Source: CAYHGV01 sp964356135
GTDB taxonomy: Bacteria; Hydrothermota; Tepidihabitantia; CAYHGV01
DNA: 50,498 nucleotides
Direction: 5' to 3'
NCBI GenBank assembly: GCA_964356135.1
Contig: CAYHGV010000003.1
Span: 1 to 50,498, forward strand
Shown here: piece by piece, positions 7,677 to 15,937 of the stretch
Layout: every line of letters starts with the position of its first letter
Position numbering within the stretch: position 1 is the stretch's first letter
Program-made: the position numbers and the translations under genes
Notes under the pieces: generated by a model
Databases searched by the model: none
The model's input: only the letters and a program-made list of their open reading frames with translations
What the model was told of the DNA's origin: nothing

Positions 7677-8986
7677 TGAAAGTCAAGAGGTATTGTCTAC
7701 TAATATTCTCGATATGTCTTAATGTATATGGATTACTTATCCCGCGGCCTATTTTTAACGATATTTATCGTTTGAATTTTAACTATTTTCGCGAAAATTA
7801 TGGAAACTACGGTTTTTCTCAATGCTTTGGACTGTCACTCGCTGTTCTAAGAGGAAACCAGCCACCCAAGAAGCAGTTGCTTACGGTTACCGATGAAGGC
7901 GATGATAATATTGTCTATGGGCTTATAGAATATAAAGAAAACGGAGAGAGAGAATTGTTGTGGTCGAAGTCTTTTGGTTCAAACGGTAATGGAAACGGAC
8001 AATTTGACGATCCACAAGGAGTCTGCATTGATACCACCAATTACGGTAATTCTAATATCTATTACATTTATGTTGCCGATTGTAGTAATAACAGGATTGT
8101 GAAACTACAATATAATTCCTCTACCGATACAATCTCTTGGGTGGAAAATATTGTAACTTCTCCTGTGGATAGCTTTTCATCCCCGACCGATGTGGCGTGT
8201 ATGAGGGTGGAACCGGATACAGCAACCTGGGTAGTGATTGCCGATGCCGGGAATAATCGAATTGTTTATTTTAAAGATGTCAATGGACAGAGAACCTGGT
8301 TTTCTTATGGGACTTCGGGCAGTGGTGATGGACAGTTTAATAACCCGACTTCGGTTGACATCCAGGAGATACCCCCTAGGGTATATTCTATTTATGTGAC
8401 TGATACGGATAACCAGAGGCTGGTGAGGGTGTTCTTCTCCCCATCATCACCTTCAACGGTAACTTGGGCGCAATCGGCAAATATCCCGGATTTCAGCGCT
8501 GTCGCTACGACTCCCTACTATGGAGATGTCTATGCGTTAGATCCGTTTGCCGGTAAGGTCTATCATTATGGATTTGGTCTCAGCCCACTCTTAGAGACCT
8601 ATGGTTCTTCCGGTTGTGGAAACGGTCAGTTTATGTGGCCGAAAGAAATTTCTATCTGCGATGGGGAATGTGGAATAACCGAGGAATGGTCAAATGTAAC
8701 CGGAGTTCAGTATTTCTGGCTCGATACCGAAGTAAAAGATTCCTATCCTTATCCTGATTCATTTGACCTTTCTTCTCTCTGGAGTGGGGAGACGGGTGTT
8801 TGTATCAATTACACCTTGACCGGTGGTGCTAAGGCATGCACAGTTAAGGTTTATGACGGCACTTGGAATCTGAAGAAGAAAATAATTCGCACTCAGCAGT
8901 TAGCCGGCACCAACTTTGCAATCTGGGACGGAACCGATGATTCGCTCAATCTTGTGCCACCGGCTACCTATCATATCATATTGTAA
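7676..8986 (+). CDS. NHL-repeat surface protein, N-terminal part (frameshifted)
   Basis: 436 residues read in this frame. A signal peptide covers about 1-20. At least three NHL-type beta-propeller repeats follow, marked by NGNGQFDDPQGV, GSGDGQFNNPTSV and CGNGQFMWPKEI, each followed by strands such as IYVADCSNNRIVKL. The end is the first half of a FlgD-type Ig domain (KVYDGTWNLKKK...WDGTDDSLNLVPPATYHI), which stops at TAA 8984-8986. The next frame continues this domain without a gap as VIRAVDPYGLEDQSDE. One base therefore seems to be missing near 8971-8985, and this belongs to a single gene reaching 11064. Cause: a true mutation, a sequencing error or, less likely, programmed -1 slippage. Confidence 0.8.
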   Translation: MKVKRYCLLIFSICLNVYGLLIPRPIFNDIYRLNFNYFRENYGNYGFSQCFGLSLAVLRGNQPPKKQLLTVTDEGDDNIVYGLIEYKENGERELLWSKSFGSNGNGNGQFDDPQGVCIDTTNYGNSNIYYIYVADCSNNRIVKLQYNSSTDTISWVENIVTSPVDSFSSPTDVACMRVEPDTATWVVIADAGNNRIVYFKDVNGQRTWFSYGTSGSGDGQFNNPTSVDIQEIPPRVYSIYVTDTDNQRLVRVFFSPSSPSTVTWAQSANIPDFSAVATTPYYGDVYALDPFAGKVYHYGFGLSPLLETYGSSGCGNGQFMWPKEISICDGECGITEEWSNVTGVQYFWLDTEVKDSYPYPDSFDLSSLWSGETGVCINYTLTGGAKACTVKVYDGTWNLKKKIIRTQQLAGTNFAIWDGTDDSLNLVPPATYHIIL

Positions 8987-11064
8987 TTCGGGCGGTCGAC
9001 CCTTATGGGTTGGAAGACCAGAGCGATGAGACGGGCCCTCCCTATCCCATCCATGATATTGATACCTGCGAGGTTAAAGTTTTGCCCTACATCGCTTCAA
9101 ACTTTTCCGGTATGACCGCTTATAACACAGGGCGGAAGGTGGAGTTAGGGGAGTGGTATTATGACCCCGGATCAGAAGGAAGGTGGGATTGGACGGTGTA
9201 TACTGGTGCACAGGCAGGCATCGCCTGTTTCGACCGTTACGACCCGATTCATAAAATTTGGTTTACACCCGATACAGCCGGTGTCGGTCTATACCCCTCC
9301 TTAGCTGTTCACCACTGGACGCTAGGGCAATCGGCATTTCTTGGATCGCTAAGATGGGAGCATCCAGTGATAGCCTGGTTAGACAATTCAAGAAGATCGA
9401 TTTGGTATTGGTCTGAAGGGTGGCCGCAGCCGCAGCATCCTCCGTATCAACTCCCTCCACCTTTTCCCGGTTCTTATTACCTCTCACCACCCAGTATCGC
9501 TATCGGGAAGGATTACTACGGCGAGGATACGGCTTTTGTGGCATGCGAGTATATTTTGGAGCCCGGCGCCCAACTGCCGCCATTTTTTGGAATAGTCTAC
9601 TGGCGGTTTCCGGTTGACAGTCCTGAGGTTGCTACTCAGCATATTCTCCATTCCTGGTCGCAAAACGCAAATTTTGTGCCGATTGATACTTTAGGTGTGG
9701 TTTTAGGAGTGATGCCGAAGGATACTGTTGGGATGACGCCTTATTTTGGTTGGGAGCAGGAAGGCGATATCTGGGGTGCGGCGGTTTTACCGCCGTATAA
9801 TATTATTCTAAAGGTGAATATCTCCGATACCTTTGCTATTCCCTATCCCTGCAAACAGCCTGCCGGCGATGTCTACGGCTCGTTTATTGGTGGGGTGGTG
9901 GTTATGAAGGCACCCGCAGGTGATGTGCTTTTACGGGGTTATCTTGGCCCGGGTTCGCTGTTTCGAGATGCGTTTATCATCGATACCGTCACCACGAGTT
10001 ATGGCGGTACGATCTCCTGGCCCACCATCCGTAAAGGTGTCTCGGTCACCTGGCAGGAGTATAAACCGTCCTGGCAGTATTCTGAGGTCTATTGTCGGGA
10101 CTGGGATTGGATTCATTACCAGTGGTATCATGACCCGCTCAGCAGCACCGCTTTTGGCAACGCCTATTTCCCGCACGCAGAAATCTGGCAACCGGCTATT
10201 GACTCCACCGAGCGGTTCTGCGTCTGGACCGAAGAGATAAACCCTAACCAGTACCTTTTAGCCCAGAACTTAAAAATCTCAGGAGCCGACTACGCTCAAA
10301 CCTTGGCTCAAAATCAAACGCTGCCGGACAATTTTGTCATCGTTCCTTGTTTATATATCAGAGGCGCAGTCCCGAATCCGCAGTTCTTTGCGGTTCGACG
10401 GGACACATTTGTCATTTACAATAACGAACCCTGGGGCAGGGTAGACAAAGGACAGGATTCGTTGGTATATACTCTACCGCTGTTACCCGAAGCTCACTAT
10501 GGGATGATGGTAGAGATCTATGTGGAAGGAAAAGGCGGTGAGTGGATAGTTGCCTTAGATTTCGGTGAGAAAACTGAGGATACGATTAGCTTTGTGCCGG
10601 GTGAGGTTAAAAGAAACTGGTATTCATTACCCCAGGCGACATACAGAGACGGCAGGGCAACAATCAGGCTAACGAGGGTGAGGGGCGACTTTACCCCGTG
10701 CTCAAGGATAATCGTCTGGGAGTATGGTTTTCGGGGGGCTTTGGCAGGACGCGCCCAAGCAACTGCCGATAAAGAACTGTTACCCAGAATTTTTGCCCTC
10801 TATCAAAACTTCCCCAATCCATTTCGGCATGCGACCACCATCAAATACCAGTTGCCCATAGAGAGCTATGTTGGTCTAAAGGTCTATGATGTCAACGGAC
10901 GATTGGTGAGAAGGTTGGTGGATGGAAAACAGAAGCCGGGGTATTATACCGTCTCCTGGGATGGCAAAGATGACCAGAACCGGAGGCTTGCGTCGGGCAT
11001 CTATTTCTATCGGTTAGAGACGAAAGAGTATAAATCAACCAAAAAGATAGTGCGGTTGAGATAG
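8983..11064 (+). CDS. NHL-repeat surface protein, C-terminal part with sorting domain (frameshifted)
   Basis: This continues the gene above in the -1 frame. The first residues (VIRAVDPYG) complete the FlgD-like Ig domain, so the TTG at 9010 is not a natural start. A large beta-rich region of about 580 residues follows, with many Trp and Tyr, resembling a sugar-binding or propeller surface module; I recognise no catalytic site. The last 90 residues are a type IX secretion-like C-terminal domain: LYQNFPNPFRHATTIKYQLP, then LKVYDVNGRLVRRLV, YYTVSWDGKDDQNRRLASG and IYFYRLETKE. The intact product would have about 1130 residues and be displayed on or released from the cell surface. Confidence 0.78.
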   Translation, partial: VIRAVDPYGLEDQSDETGPPYPIHDIDTCEVKVLPYIASNFSGMTAYNTGRKVELGEWYYDPGSEGRWDWTVYTGAQAGIACFDRYDPIHKIWFTPDTAGVGLYPSLAVHHWTLGQSAFLGSLRWEHPVIAWLDNSRRSIWYWSEGWPQPQHPPYQLPPPFPGSYYLSPPSIAIGKDYYGEDTAFVACEYILEPGAQLPPFFGIVYWRFPVDSPEVATQHILHSWSQNANFVPIDTLGVVLGVMPKDTVGMTPYFGWEQEGDIWGAAVLPPYNIILKVNISDTFAIPYPCKQPAGDVYGSFIGGVVVMKAPAGDVLLRGYLGPGSLFRDAFIIDTVTTSYGGTISWPTIRKGVSVTWQEYKPSWQYSEVYCRDWDWIHYQWYHDPLSSTAFGNAYFPHAEIWQPAIDSTERFCVWTEEINPNQYLLAQNLKISGADYAQTLAQNQTLPDNFVIVPCLYIRGAVPNPQFFAVRRDTFVIYNNEPWGRVDKGQDSLVYTLPLLPEAHYGMMVEIYVEGKGGEWIVALDFGEKTEDTISFVPGEVKRNWYSLPQATYRDGRATIRLTRVRGDFTPCSRIIVWEYGFRGALAGRAQATADKELLPRIFALYQNFPNPFRHATTIKYQLPIESYVGLKVYDVNGRLVRRLVDGKQKPGYYTVSWDGKDDQNRRLASGIYFYRLETKEYKSTKKIVRLR

Positions 11065-11153
11065 ATACTGGCAAGTCATAAAAATTACAGGTTTTAAAAT
11101 GTGCTTTGCAAATGAGTTTTAGTTGATTTGGCGAACGGCTCAACAAGAGATCA

Positions 11154-12878
11154 TTATGTGAACAGATACCAGGCGTAGGCGATGGCGCCGGCTAAGACGA
11201 AGCTCGAATCGACCACCGCTTCGGTCCAGAGTCCGGGAACGATAATTTCCTGGCGGTAGAGGAAAAGGTAGCAGAAGACATAGAGCACGGCGATTAATAA
11301 GAAATAACCGAGCGGGGATGTCCATTTCAATACCGTCGCCACCAGCAACAGGATACCTGAGAGACCGGTCAGCGAGAATAAGAGGATTTTCGTTTTTTCA
11401 ATGCCGAGGAGAATCGGTATCGTTTCCCGACCGACAATCATATCGCCTTGAATATCTCGGATACTGATAATAACCGAACGGACAAAGGCTAAAATGAAAG
11501 TAAAGATGAGCGCGGTGAGGGTGGCTTTGGTAAAATGGCCTTTGGCGGTGAAGAGATGGAGCCAGACGAGAACCACCGCCCAGGCCAAGGCAAAAAATAT
11601 GTCTTTCGATGCCGGGATATCCATCAGCCGTCGGTAGCGGACCCGCTTGAACAGTCGTTCGGGAATAATCCGGACGCGATAGAGGATACCCAATGCCGAC
11701 ATGCCGAGGATAAAGGCGAAGGGGACGATGCCGAGTTTCAAGGCTAAGCAGAGCGCACCGAAGGTGGAAATAATACCCAGGGTAATGAGCAGTTTCTTGT
11801 ACCGGTTGTAAAACTGAATACGGAGCGGTTCGGAATAGGTGATAGCGGTTTCTTCGGTGAACTGATTTAAGAGGTGGATGGCGAAGATATAAAAACCGGC
11901 GATGAATTCGAATTCGATTTTTGGTACAATTCCCTGAAGACGGCAGGCGGCATAACTCAGACTGGCCGCTCCAAAGGCGATATAGATATTGCTCTTCAAA
12001 AGAAATCGGAGGGCATGGTTAAAAAAATTTTTCCCGGCGGCTAACTCCTCCAACCTTCCGACAACCCGCTGGATAAGCCAGTTGGGAGTGGAAGCGCCGG
12101 CGGTGACCCCGACTGTTTTAAACTGTCTCATCCGTTGCAGGTCGAGGTCATTCTCGGTCTCAACATGAAAGGTGGGAATCCCGGCAGCGTGTGAGATTTG
12201 AGCAAGCCGGGTAGTATTGGCGCTATTTTTGCCACCCACGACCACTATCGCATCAACTTCTTTTGCCAGTGCAACCACCTCGGCTTGGCGTTGGTAGGTT
12301 GAATTGCAGATGGTATCAAAGATCGTTGCCCGGGGATAGCGGTGCTTAATCGCCCGAGCGAGCTCTTTAAAATGTTCAATATTTTGGGTGGTCTGGGTAA
12401 CGACGCAGACCTTCTCCAGCGGGGGGAGATTCGTTACATCTGCCGTTTTTTCGATAACGACACCATTCCCTTCGGCATAACCCAGAACTGCGGTCACTTC
12501 GGCATGTCCGCGATCGCCGATAATCAGAATGGTAAAGCCTTCTTTGGTATACTGCTTGACAATACTCTGGACCCGGGCGACCTTGGGACAGGTTGCGTTG
12601 CAAATACGGGCGGCAGTATCCCGGATTTTTTTAAGCTCATCGGGCGAGACGCCGTGGGTGCGGATAGCAACGGTCGCATTGGCAGGCAGGAATTGGTCAA
12701 GGTCATTCAAAACCCGAACCGATTTTTCTTCGAGCATCTCTATAACCTGGGGGTTGTGAATGAGTGGTCCAAAGGTATAGACCCGGCGGTCGGGCTGGTT
12801 GGCTAACTCCAACGTCAGGTTCAGCGCCCGCCTGACCCCCATACAGAAACCGGCGGTCTTGGCTAATTTTATTTTCAC
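11154..12878 (-). CDS. ispH: fusion of IspH (HMBPP reductase) with a UbiA-type prenyltransferase
   Basis: 574 residues. Residues 1-280 are a complete IspH, which reduces HMBPP to IPP and DMAPP at the end of the MEP pathway. The three [4Fe-4S] cysteines are Cys12, Cys97 and Cys191, with His41, His75, His125, Glu127 and the SANTTRL loop also present. Residues 290-574 are a polytopic membrane domain of about eight helices, with IRDIQGDMIVGRETIP (Asp475, Asp479), the second Asp-rich motif of UbiA prenyltransferases. The first motif appears only as NQFTEE near 338-343. The gene starts at GTG with no ribosome site but with a promoter at its doorstep. The fusion could pass isoprenoid units toward a lipid or quinone product; that link is inference. 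Confidence 0.88.
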   Translation of the reverse strand: MKIKLAKTAGFCMGVRRALNLTLELANQPDRRVYTFGPLIHNPQVIEMLEEKSVRVLNDLDQFLPANATVAIRTHGVSPDELKKIRDTAARICNATCPKVARVQSIVKQYTKEGFTILIIGDRGHAEVTAVLGYAEGNGVVIEKTADVTNLPPLEKVCVVTQTTQNIEHFKELARAIKHRYPRATIFDTICNSTYQRQAEVVALAKEVDAIVVVGGKNSANTTRLAQISHAAGIPTFHVETENDLDLQRMRQFKTVGVTAGASTPNWLIQRVVGRLEELAAGKNFFNHALRFLLKSNIYIAFGAASLSYAACRLQGIVPKIEFEFIAGFYIFAIHLLNQFTEETAITYSEPLRIQFYNRYKKLLITLGIISTFGALCLALKLGIVPFAFILGMSALGILYRVRIIPERLFKRVRYRRLMDIPASKDIFFALAWAVVLVWLHLFTAKGHFTKATLTALIFTFILAFVRSVIISIRDIQGDMIVGRETIPILLGIEKTKILLFSLTGLSGILLLVATVLKWTSPLGYFLLIAVLYVFCYLFLYRQEIIVPGLWTEAVVDSSFVLAGAIAYAWYLFT

Positions 12879-12883
12879 CGGTT

Positions 12884-12913
12884 ATATTACCTAAGGCAGA
12901 GTGAACGAGTCAA
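12884..12913 (-). promoter_or_regulatory. promoter of ispH-ubiA fusion, probably leaderless
   Basis: On the minus strand: TTGACT, 18-nt spacer, TAATAT, then five bases (AACCG) before GTG at 12878. The spacing to the start codon matches the other leaderless candidates. Confidence 0.55.
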
Positions 12914-12959
12914 GGACAAAAAATGAGAGCTCTGGCAAATTATCAAAATTATCACGAAA

Positions 12960-12980
12960 TCCGCCACGCAGTATGGCGGA
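12960..12980. repeat. TCCGCCA-N7-TGGCGGA palindrome
   Basis: Perfect 7-bp arms with loop CGCAGTA. First of two copies in this gap; the other is 53 bases further on. Confidence 0.85.
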
Positions 12981-13033
12981 CACGGAATTCACTGAATAAT
13001 GATATTATAGAATACAAATAATAACCCTTCCGT

Positions 13034-13054
13034 TCCGCCACACACTATGGCGGA
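13034..13054. repeat. TCCGCCA-N7-TGGCGGA palindrome
   Basis: Perfect arms with loop CACACTA. It lies just upstream of the consensus promoter at 13098. Confidence 0.85.
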
Positions 13055-13097
13055 TTCAGTGTCTTCGGTGGTTTGTCAGGGTTCTAAACCCACATGC

Positions 13098-13125
13098 TTG
13101 ACAGTCGGGTTTTGGATTTTATAAT
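13098..13125 (+). promoter_or_regulatory. perfect-consensus promoter of DUF1646 transporter operon
   Basis: TTGACA (13098-13103), 16-nt spacer, TATAAT (13120-13125). Both hexamers match the sigma-70 consensus exactly. The leader is about 43 nt, with GAAGGG ahead of GTG 13175. Confidence 0.8.
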
Positions 13126-13174
13126 GCAGTGCAAATGAAAAAAACCAGTTGCGCTAACGAAGGGTAATCGGACC

Positions 13175-14230
13175 GTGCACGTAACCCCGGTTGATATCGG
13201 TTTATTCGTAATCTTTGTTTTTGTTTTAATCGGTCCATTCGTGCTCAAGTTCATTGAACGCAATCTCGAAGCATTTCTGTTCCTGATGGGGGTGCTGGCG
13301 GTAACGATCGCCGGGGTCTGGCAGATTCGGCTGATCAAAGAGGCGCTGTTGGAACCGATTGTCAAAGGTATCGTGCCGGCGGTGCTCGTGGCAGGGTTAC
13401 TCTTCCATTACGGGCGAACCTATGCCGACCGGGGAATGAAGTCACTGTTACGGAAAGTGCCGCTCAAGGTAATCGTTTTTGTTATCGTGGTTGTGCTCGG
13501 GCTGGTGTCGAGCGTGATTACCGCCATCATCGCATCGTTGCTCCTGGTTGAATTGATGCACCTTCTGCCGCTCGACCATAAAACCCGGGTTAATCTGGTC
13601 ATCATTGCGTGCTTTTCAATTGGGCTGGGTGCGGCCCTGACTCCGATTGGTGAACCGCTCTCGACGATTGCGGTGACCAAGCTCCAGGGCGCACCCTATC
13701 ACGCCCATTTCTTTTTCCTCTTTAAGTTGCTCGGCGCTTATATAATCCCGGGCGTGATAGCGATGGGTATTGTCAGCATATTTTTCACAAAAGAAAAAGT
13801 TTCCCACATTGAAGTCCTGGCTGCCGAGAAAAAAGAGCCGTTCAAAGAGGTTTGGATCCGAGCGCTCAAGGTCTATGTCTTTGTTATGGCGCTGATACTG
13901 CTGGGGAGTGGATTTAAAGTCATTATCGATAAATATTTTACCTGGGTTCGGGCGGAAGTGCTTTTCTGGTTGAATATGGTGTCGGCGATACTCGACAATG
14001 CCACCCTGGCAGCCGCCGAGATCGCACCCAGTCTGCAACTCGCCCAGATCAAAAGTGCATTGATGGGGCTTTTGATTGCAGGCGGTATGCTCATACCCGG
14101 GAATATTCCCAACATCATCTCGGCTCATAAACTGAAGATCACAAGCAAAGAGTGGGCACGGTTGGGGGTGCCGCTCGGACTGGGTGTGATGGTCATTTAT
14201 TTTGTCGTTATTTTCATGTTGCATTTATGA
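13175..14230 (+). CDS. DUF1646 / NhaD-like cation transporter
   Basis: 351 residues, almost entirely membrane helices (about ten). IGLGAALTPIGEPLSTIAV near residue 150 and the C-terminal LNMVSAILDNATLAAAEI and GGMLIPGNIPNIISA are the paired half-sites of the ion transporter superfamily that includes NhaD and ArsB; the family as a whole is DUF1646, predicted to move cations. The Asp in SAILDNATL and the residues of TPIGEP are likely in the ion path. It starts at GTG with GAAGGG upstream, behind a consensus promoter. Together with the proton-pumping pyrophosphatase elsewhere in the window it suggests attention to ion gradients, but the transported ion is unknown. Confidence 0.82.
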   Translation: MHVTPVDIGLFVIFVFVLIGPFVLKFIERNLEAFLFLMGVLAVTIAGVWQIRLIKEALLEPIVKGIVPAVLVAGLLFHYGRTYADRGMKSLLRKVPLKVIVFVIVVVLGLVSSVITAIIASLLLVELMHLLPLDHKTRVNLVIIACFSIGLGAALTPIGEPLSTIAVTKLQGAPYHAHFFFLFKLLGAYIIPGVIAMGIVSIFFTKEKVSHIEVLAAEKKEPFKEVWIRALKVYVFVMALILLGSGFKVIIDKYFTWVRAEVLFWLNMVSAILDNATLAAAEIAPSLQLAQIKSALMGLLIAGGMLIPGNIPNIISAHKLKITSKEWARLGVPLGLGVMVIYFVVIFMLHL

Positions 14231-14275
14231 ACGTTTCGAGTTATAGTATCCGCATGACGAAACCAAGGATTAAAA

Positions 14276-14617
14276 TTGAGAAATCCTAAGCCCTGGCAGA
14301 CGCTGCTCTTCTTTGTCTGGACCTGCGGGATTTTTGCGGCGTTGTTTTTACCGCCGCCCAAGATTAAGGTTATTGAGACTCCTGGTCTGGATAAAGTAAT
14401 CCACTTCGTTCTCTATGGGGTGTTTGGTGTGCTGGCGCTGCCGGTTATGGGCTGGTTATCGATCCCGGGAGGGGTGATATTGGGGATCACGACCGAGTGG
14501 GGGCAGAAGCTCATTCCCCACCGGGCTGCTGACCCGGTCGATTTTTTATTTGATATGATTGGACTTGGGGTCGGGATACTTGGTTTAGTGATCTATCAGC
14601 GAAGGAGAAAGCGATGA
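14276..14617 (+). CDS. VanZ-like family membrane protein
   Basis: 113 residues with three or four membrane helices. It matches the short VanZ-like proteins: DKVIHFVLYGVFGVLALP in the second helix region, GITTEWGQ, then the acidic RAADPVDFLFDMIGLGVG. VanZ-like proteins are widespread; only the glycopeptide-linked member has a known effect, so no function is assigned. The start is a TTG, with AAGGA eight bases upstream; the ATG at 14254 is in another frame and soon meets a stop. The stop overlaps the start of hisS by ATGA, so translation is coupled. Confidence 0.75.
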   Translation: MRNPKPWQTLLFFVWTCGIFAALFLPPPKIKVIETPGLDKVIHFVLYGVFGVLALPVMGWLSIPGGVILGITTEWGQKLIPHRAADPVDFLFDMIGLGVGILGLVIYQRRRKR

Positions 14618-15885
14618 AATACCAGCGACCGAAAGGAACGCGGGACATTTTTCAGGCAGAGGCTCGAAAACGGTTCTGGCTCCAAACCCAATGCCGGCAG
14701 GTTTTAGAGCTCTACGGTTTCGAGGAGATTGAGATTCCTACTTTTGAGCACACCGAGTTGTTCACCCGTTCGATTGGCGAGGGGTCGGATATTGTCGTCA
14801 AAGAGATGTATACCTTCACCGATAAAGGCGAGCGCAGCTTGACCTTGCGGCCGGAAAGCACTGCCGGCATTATTCGGGCAATTATTGAGAACAACACCAC
14901 CCTGCCGGTTCGGTTATTCCATTACGGACCGATGTTCCGCCAGGAGCGTCCACAGAAAGGGAGGTTCCGCGAGTTCTACCAATTAGGGGTGGAAGTGGTG
15001 GGCTTGGCTTCTGCCCTGGTTGATGCCGAGCTGATTGAGATGGCGACCCGGCTGTTTCGGCAGATAAATATCAAAGATTTTTCGGTGGCAGTTAACACGG
15101 TCGGCTGCCCGAACTGTGGGCCCGGATTTAAAGACGAGCTGGTCCGATTCTTATCGGCTAAAAAGTTGGAGTTATGCGAAGACTGCCATTACCGGCTGGA
15201 GCGTAATCCCTTACGGGTGTTTGATTGCAAAAATGAAACCTGCAGGAAAATATACTCCGATGCACCGAAGACGAGAGAACACCTGTGCTCGGAGTGTCTG
15301 GAGCACTTTGAGGTCTTTCAGGAGGCGCTTAAAAATTATCACATTAACTTTTCGATCAACGACCGGCTGGTGCGGGGGATTGACTACTATACCCGGGCGG
15401 TGTTTGAATTCGTTTCGCCGAAATTGGGCGCCCAGGACAGTCTGGGTGGCGGCGGCCGCTATGACAATCTGGTCGAAGAACTGGGCGGTCCCAAAACTCC
15501 GGCAACCGGTTTTGCCTTGGGGATTGAACGGCTCGTCCTGGCGGTGGATGAGTATCCCGAAGTTCGGTTGAAACCGGTCTTCGTAATCGGCTTGGGCGAA
15601 AAAGAATTAGCAGCCGGCACTCGATTGGGCGAGCAATTGAGGAATCAGGGGATATCATCGGTACTGGGATACAGTGCCTCGGAACGAGTTACCTCGGAAC
15701 GAGGTGCGCTCAAACCGTTGCTCCGCCAGGCTAACAGTTCCGGTGTCCGGTATGCGGTCATCATCGGGCCGGATGAACTCGCTTCGGATTCTTATTCGCT
15801 CAAGGATATGGAAACCGGCGAACAGAAGACATTAAAAATCGACGAACTCATCACCTTCCTTAAATCTGAGTGCAAAGAATGCTAA
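14614..15885 (+). CDS. hisS: histidyl-tRNA synthetase
   Basis: 423 residues, the usual bacterial length. It charges tRNA-His in the cytoplasm. Class II motif 1 lies in the first 60 residues (KGTRDIF...EEIEIPTFEHTELF), motif 2 is FHYGPMFRQERPQKGRFREF, the histidine-specific motif is LVRGIDYYTRAVFEF, and motif 3 is ATGFALGIERLVL. The C-terminal anticodon-binding domain runs from about 320 to the end. A Cys-containing insert (CPNC, CEDC, CSEC) lies at residues 165-235, as in many bacterial HisRS. The ATG overlaps the VanZ-like stop by ATGA. Confidence 0.97.
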   Translation: MKYQRPKGTRDIFQAEARKRFWLQTQCRQVLELYGFEEIEIPTFEHTELFTRSIGEGSDIVVKEMYTFTDKGERSLTLRPESTAGIIRAIIENNTTLPVRLFHYGPMFRQERPQKGRFREFYQLGVEVVGLASALVDAELIEMATRLFRQINIKDFSVAVNTVGCPNCGPGFKDELVRFLSAKKLELCEDCHYRLERNPLRVFDCKNETCRKIYSDAPKTREHLCSECLEHFEVFQEALKNYHINFSINDRLVRGIDYYTRAVFEFVSPKLGAQDSLGGGGRYDNLVEELGGPKTPATGFALGIERLVLAVDEYPEVRLKPVFVIGLGEKELAAGTRLGEQLRNQGISSVLGYSASERVTSERGALKPLLRQANSSGVRYAVIIGPDELASDSYSLKDMETGEQKTLKIDELITFLKSECKEC

Positions 15886-15937
15886 GTGTCTCCGCGTATA
15901 TCCGTGTCGGTATCCGCGATTTTCCGCGTCTTTCGAT
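15886..15937. repeat. CCGTGT/CCGCG-type filler repeat
   Basis: The gap reads as repeating units (TCCGCGTATATCCGTGTC, GGTATCCGCGATTTTCCGCG), the opposite-strand form of the CGCAGAT / ACACGGA filler seen elsewhere in the window. Confidence 0.5.

Noticed and set aside
9010..9012. TTG as a start for the second half of the NHL protein
   Set aside because: The frame is continuous with the first half's domain before this codon, so it is a frameshift product, not a separate gene.
13616..14224. 202-codon frame opposite the DUF1646 transporter
   Set aside because: His/Gln-rich product typical of the complement of membrane-helix codons; the sense protein is clearly a real family member.
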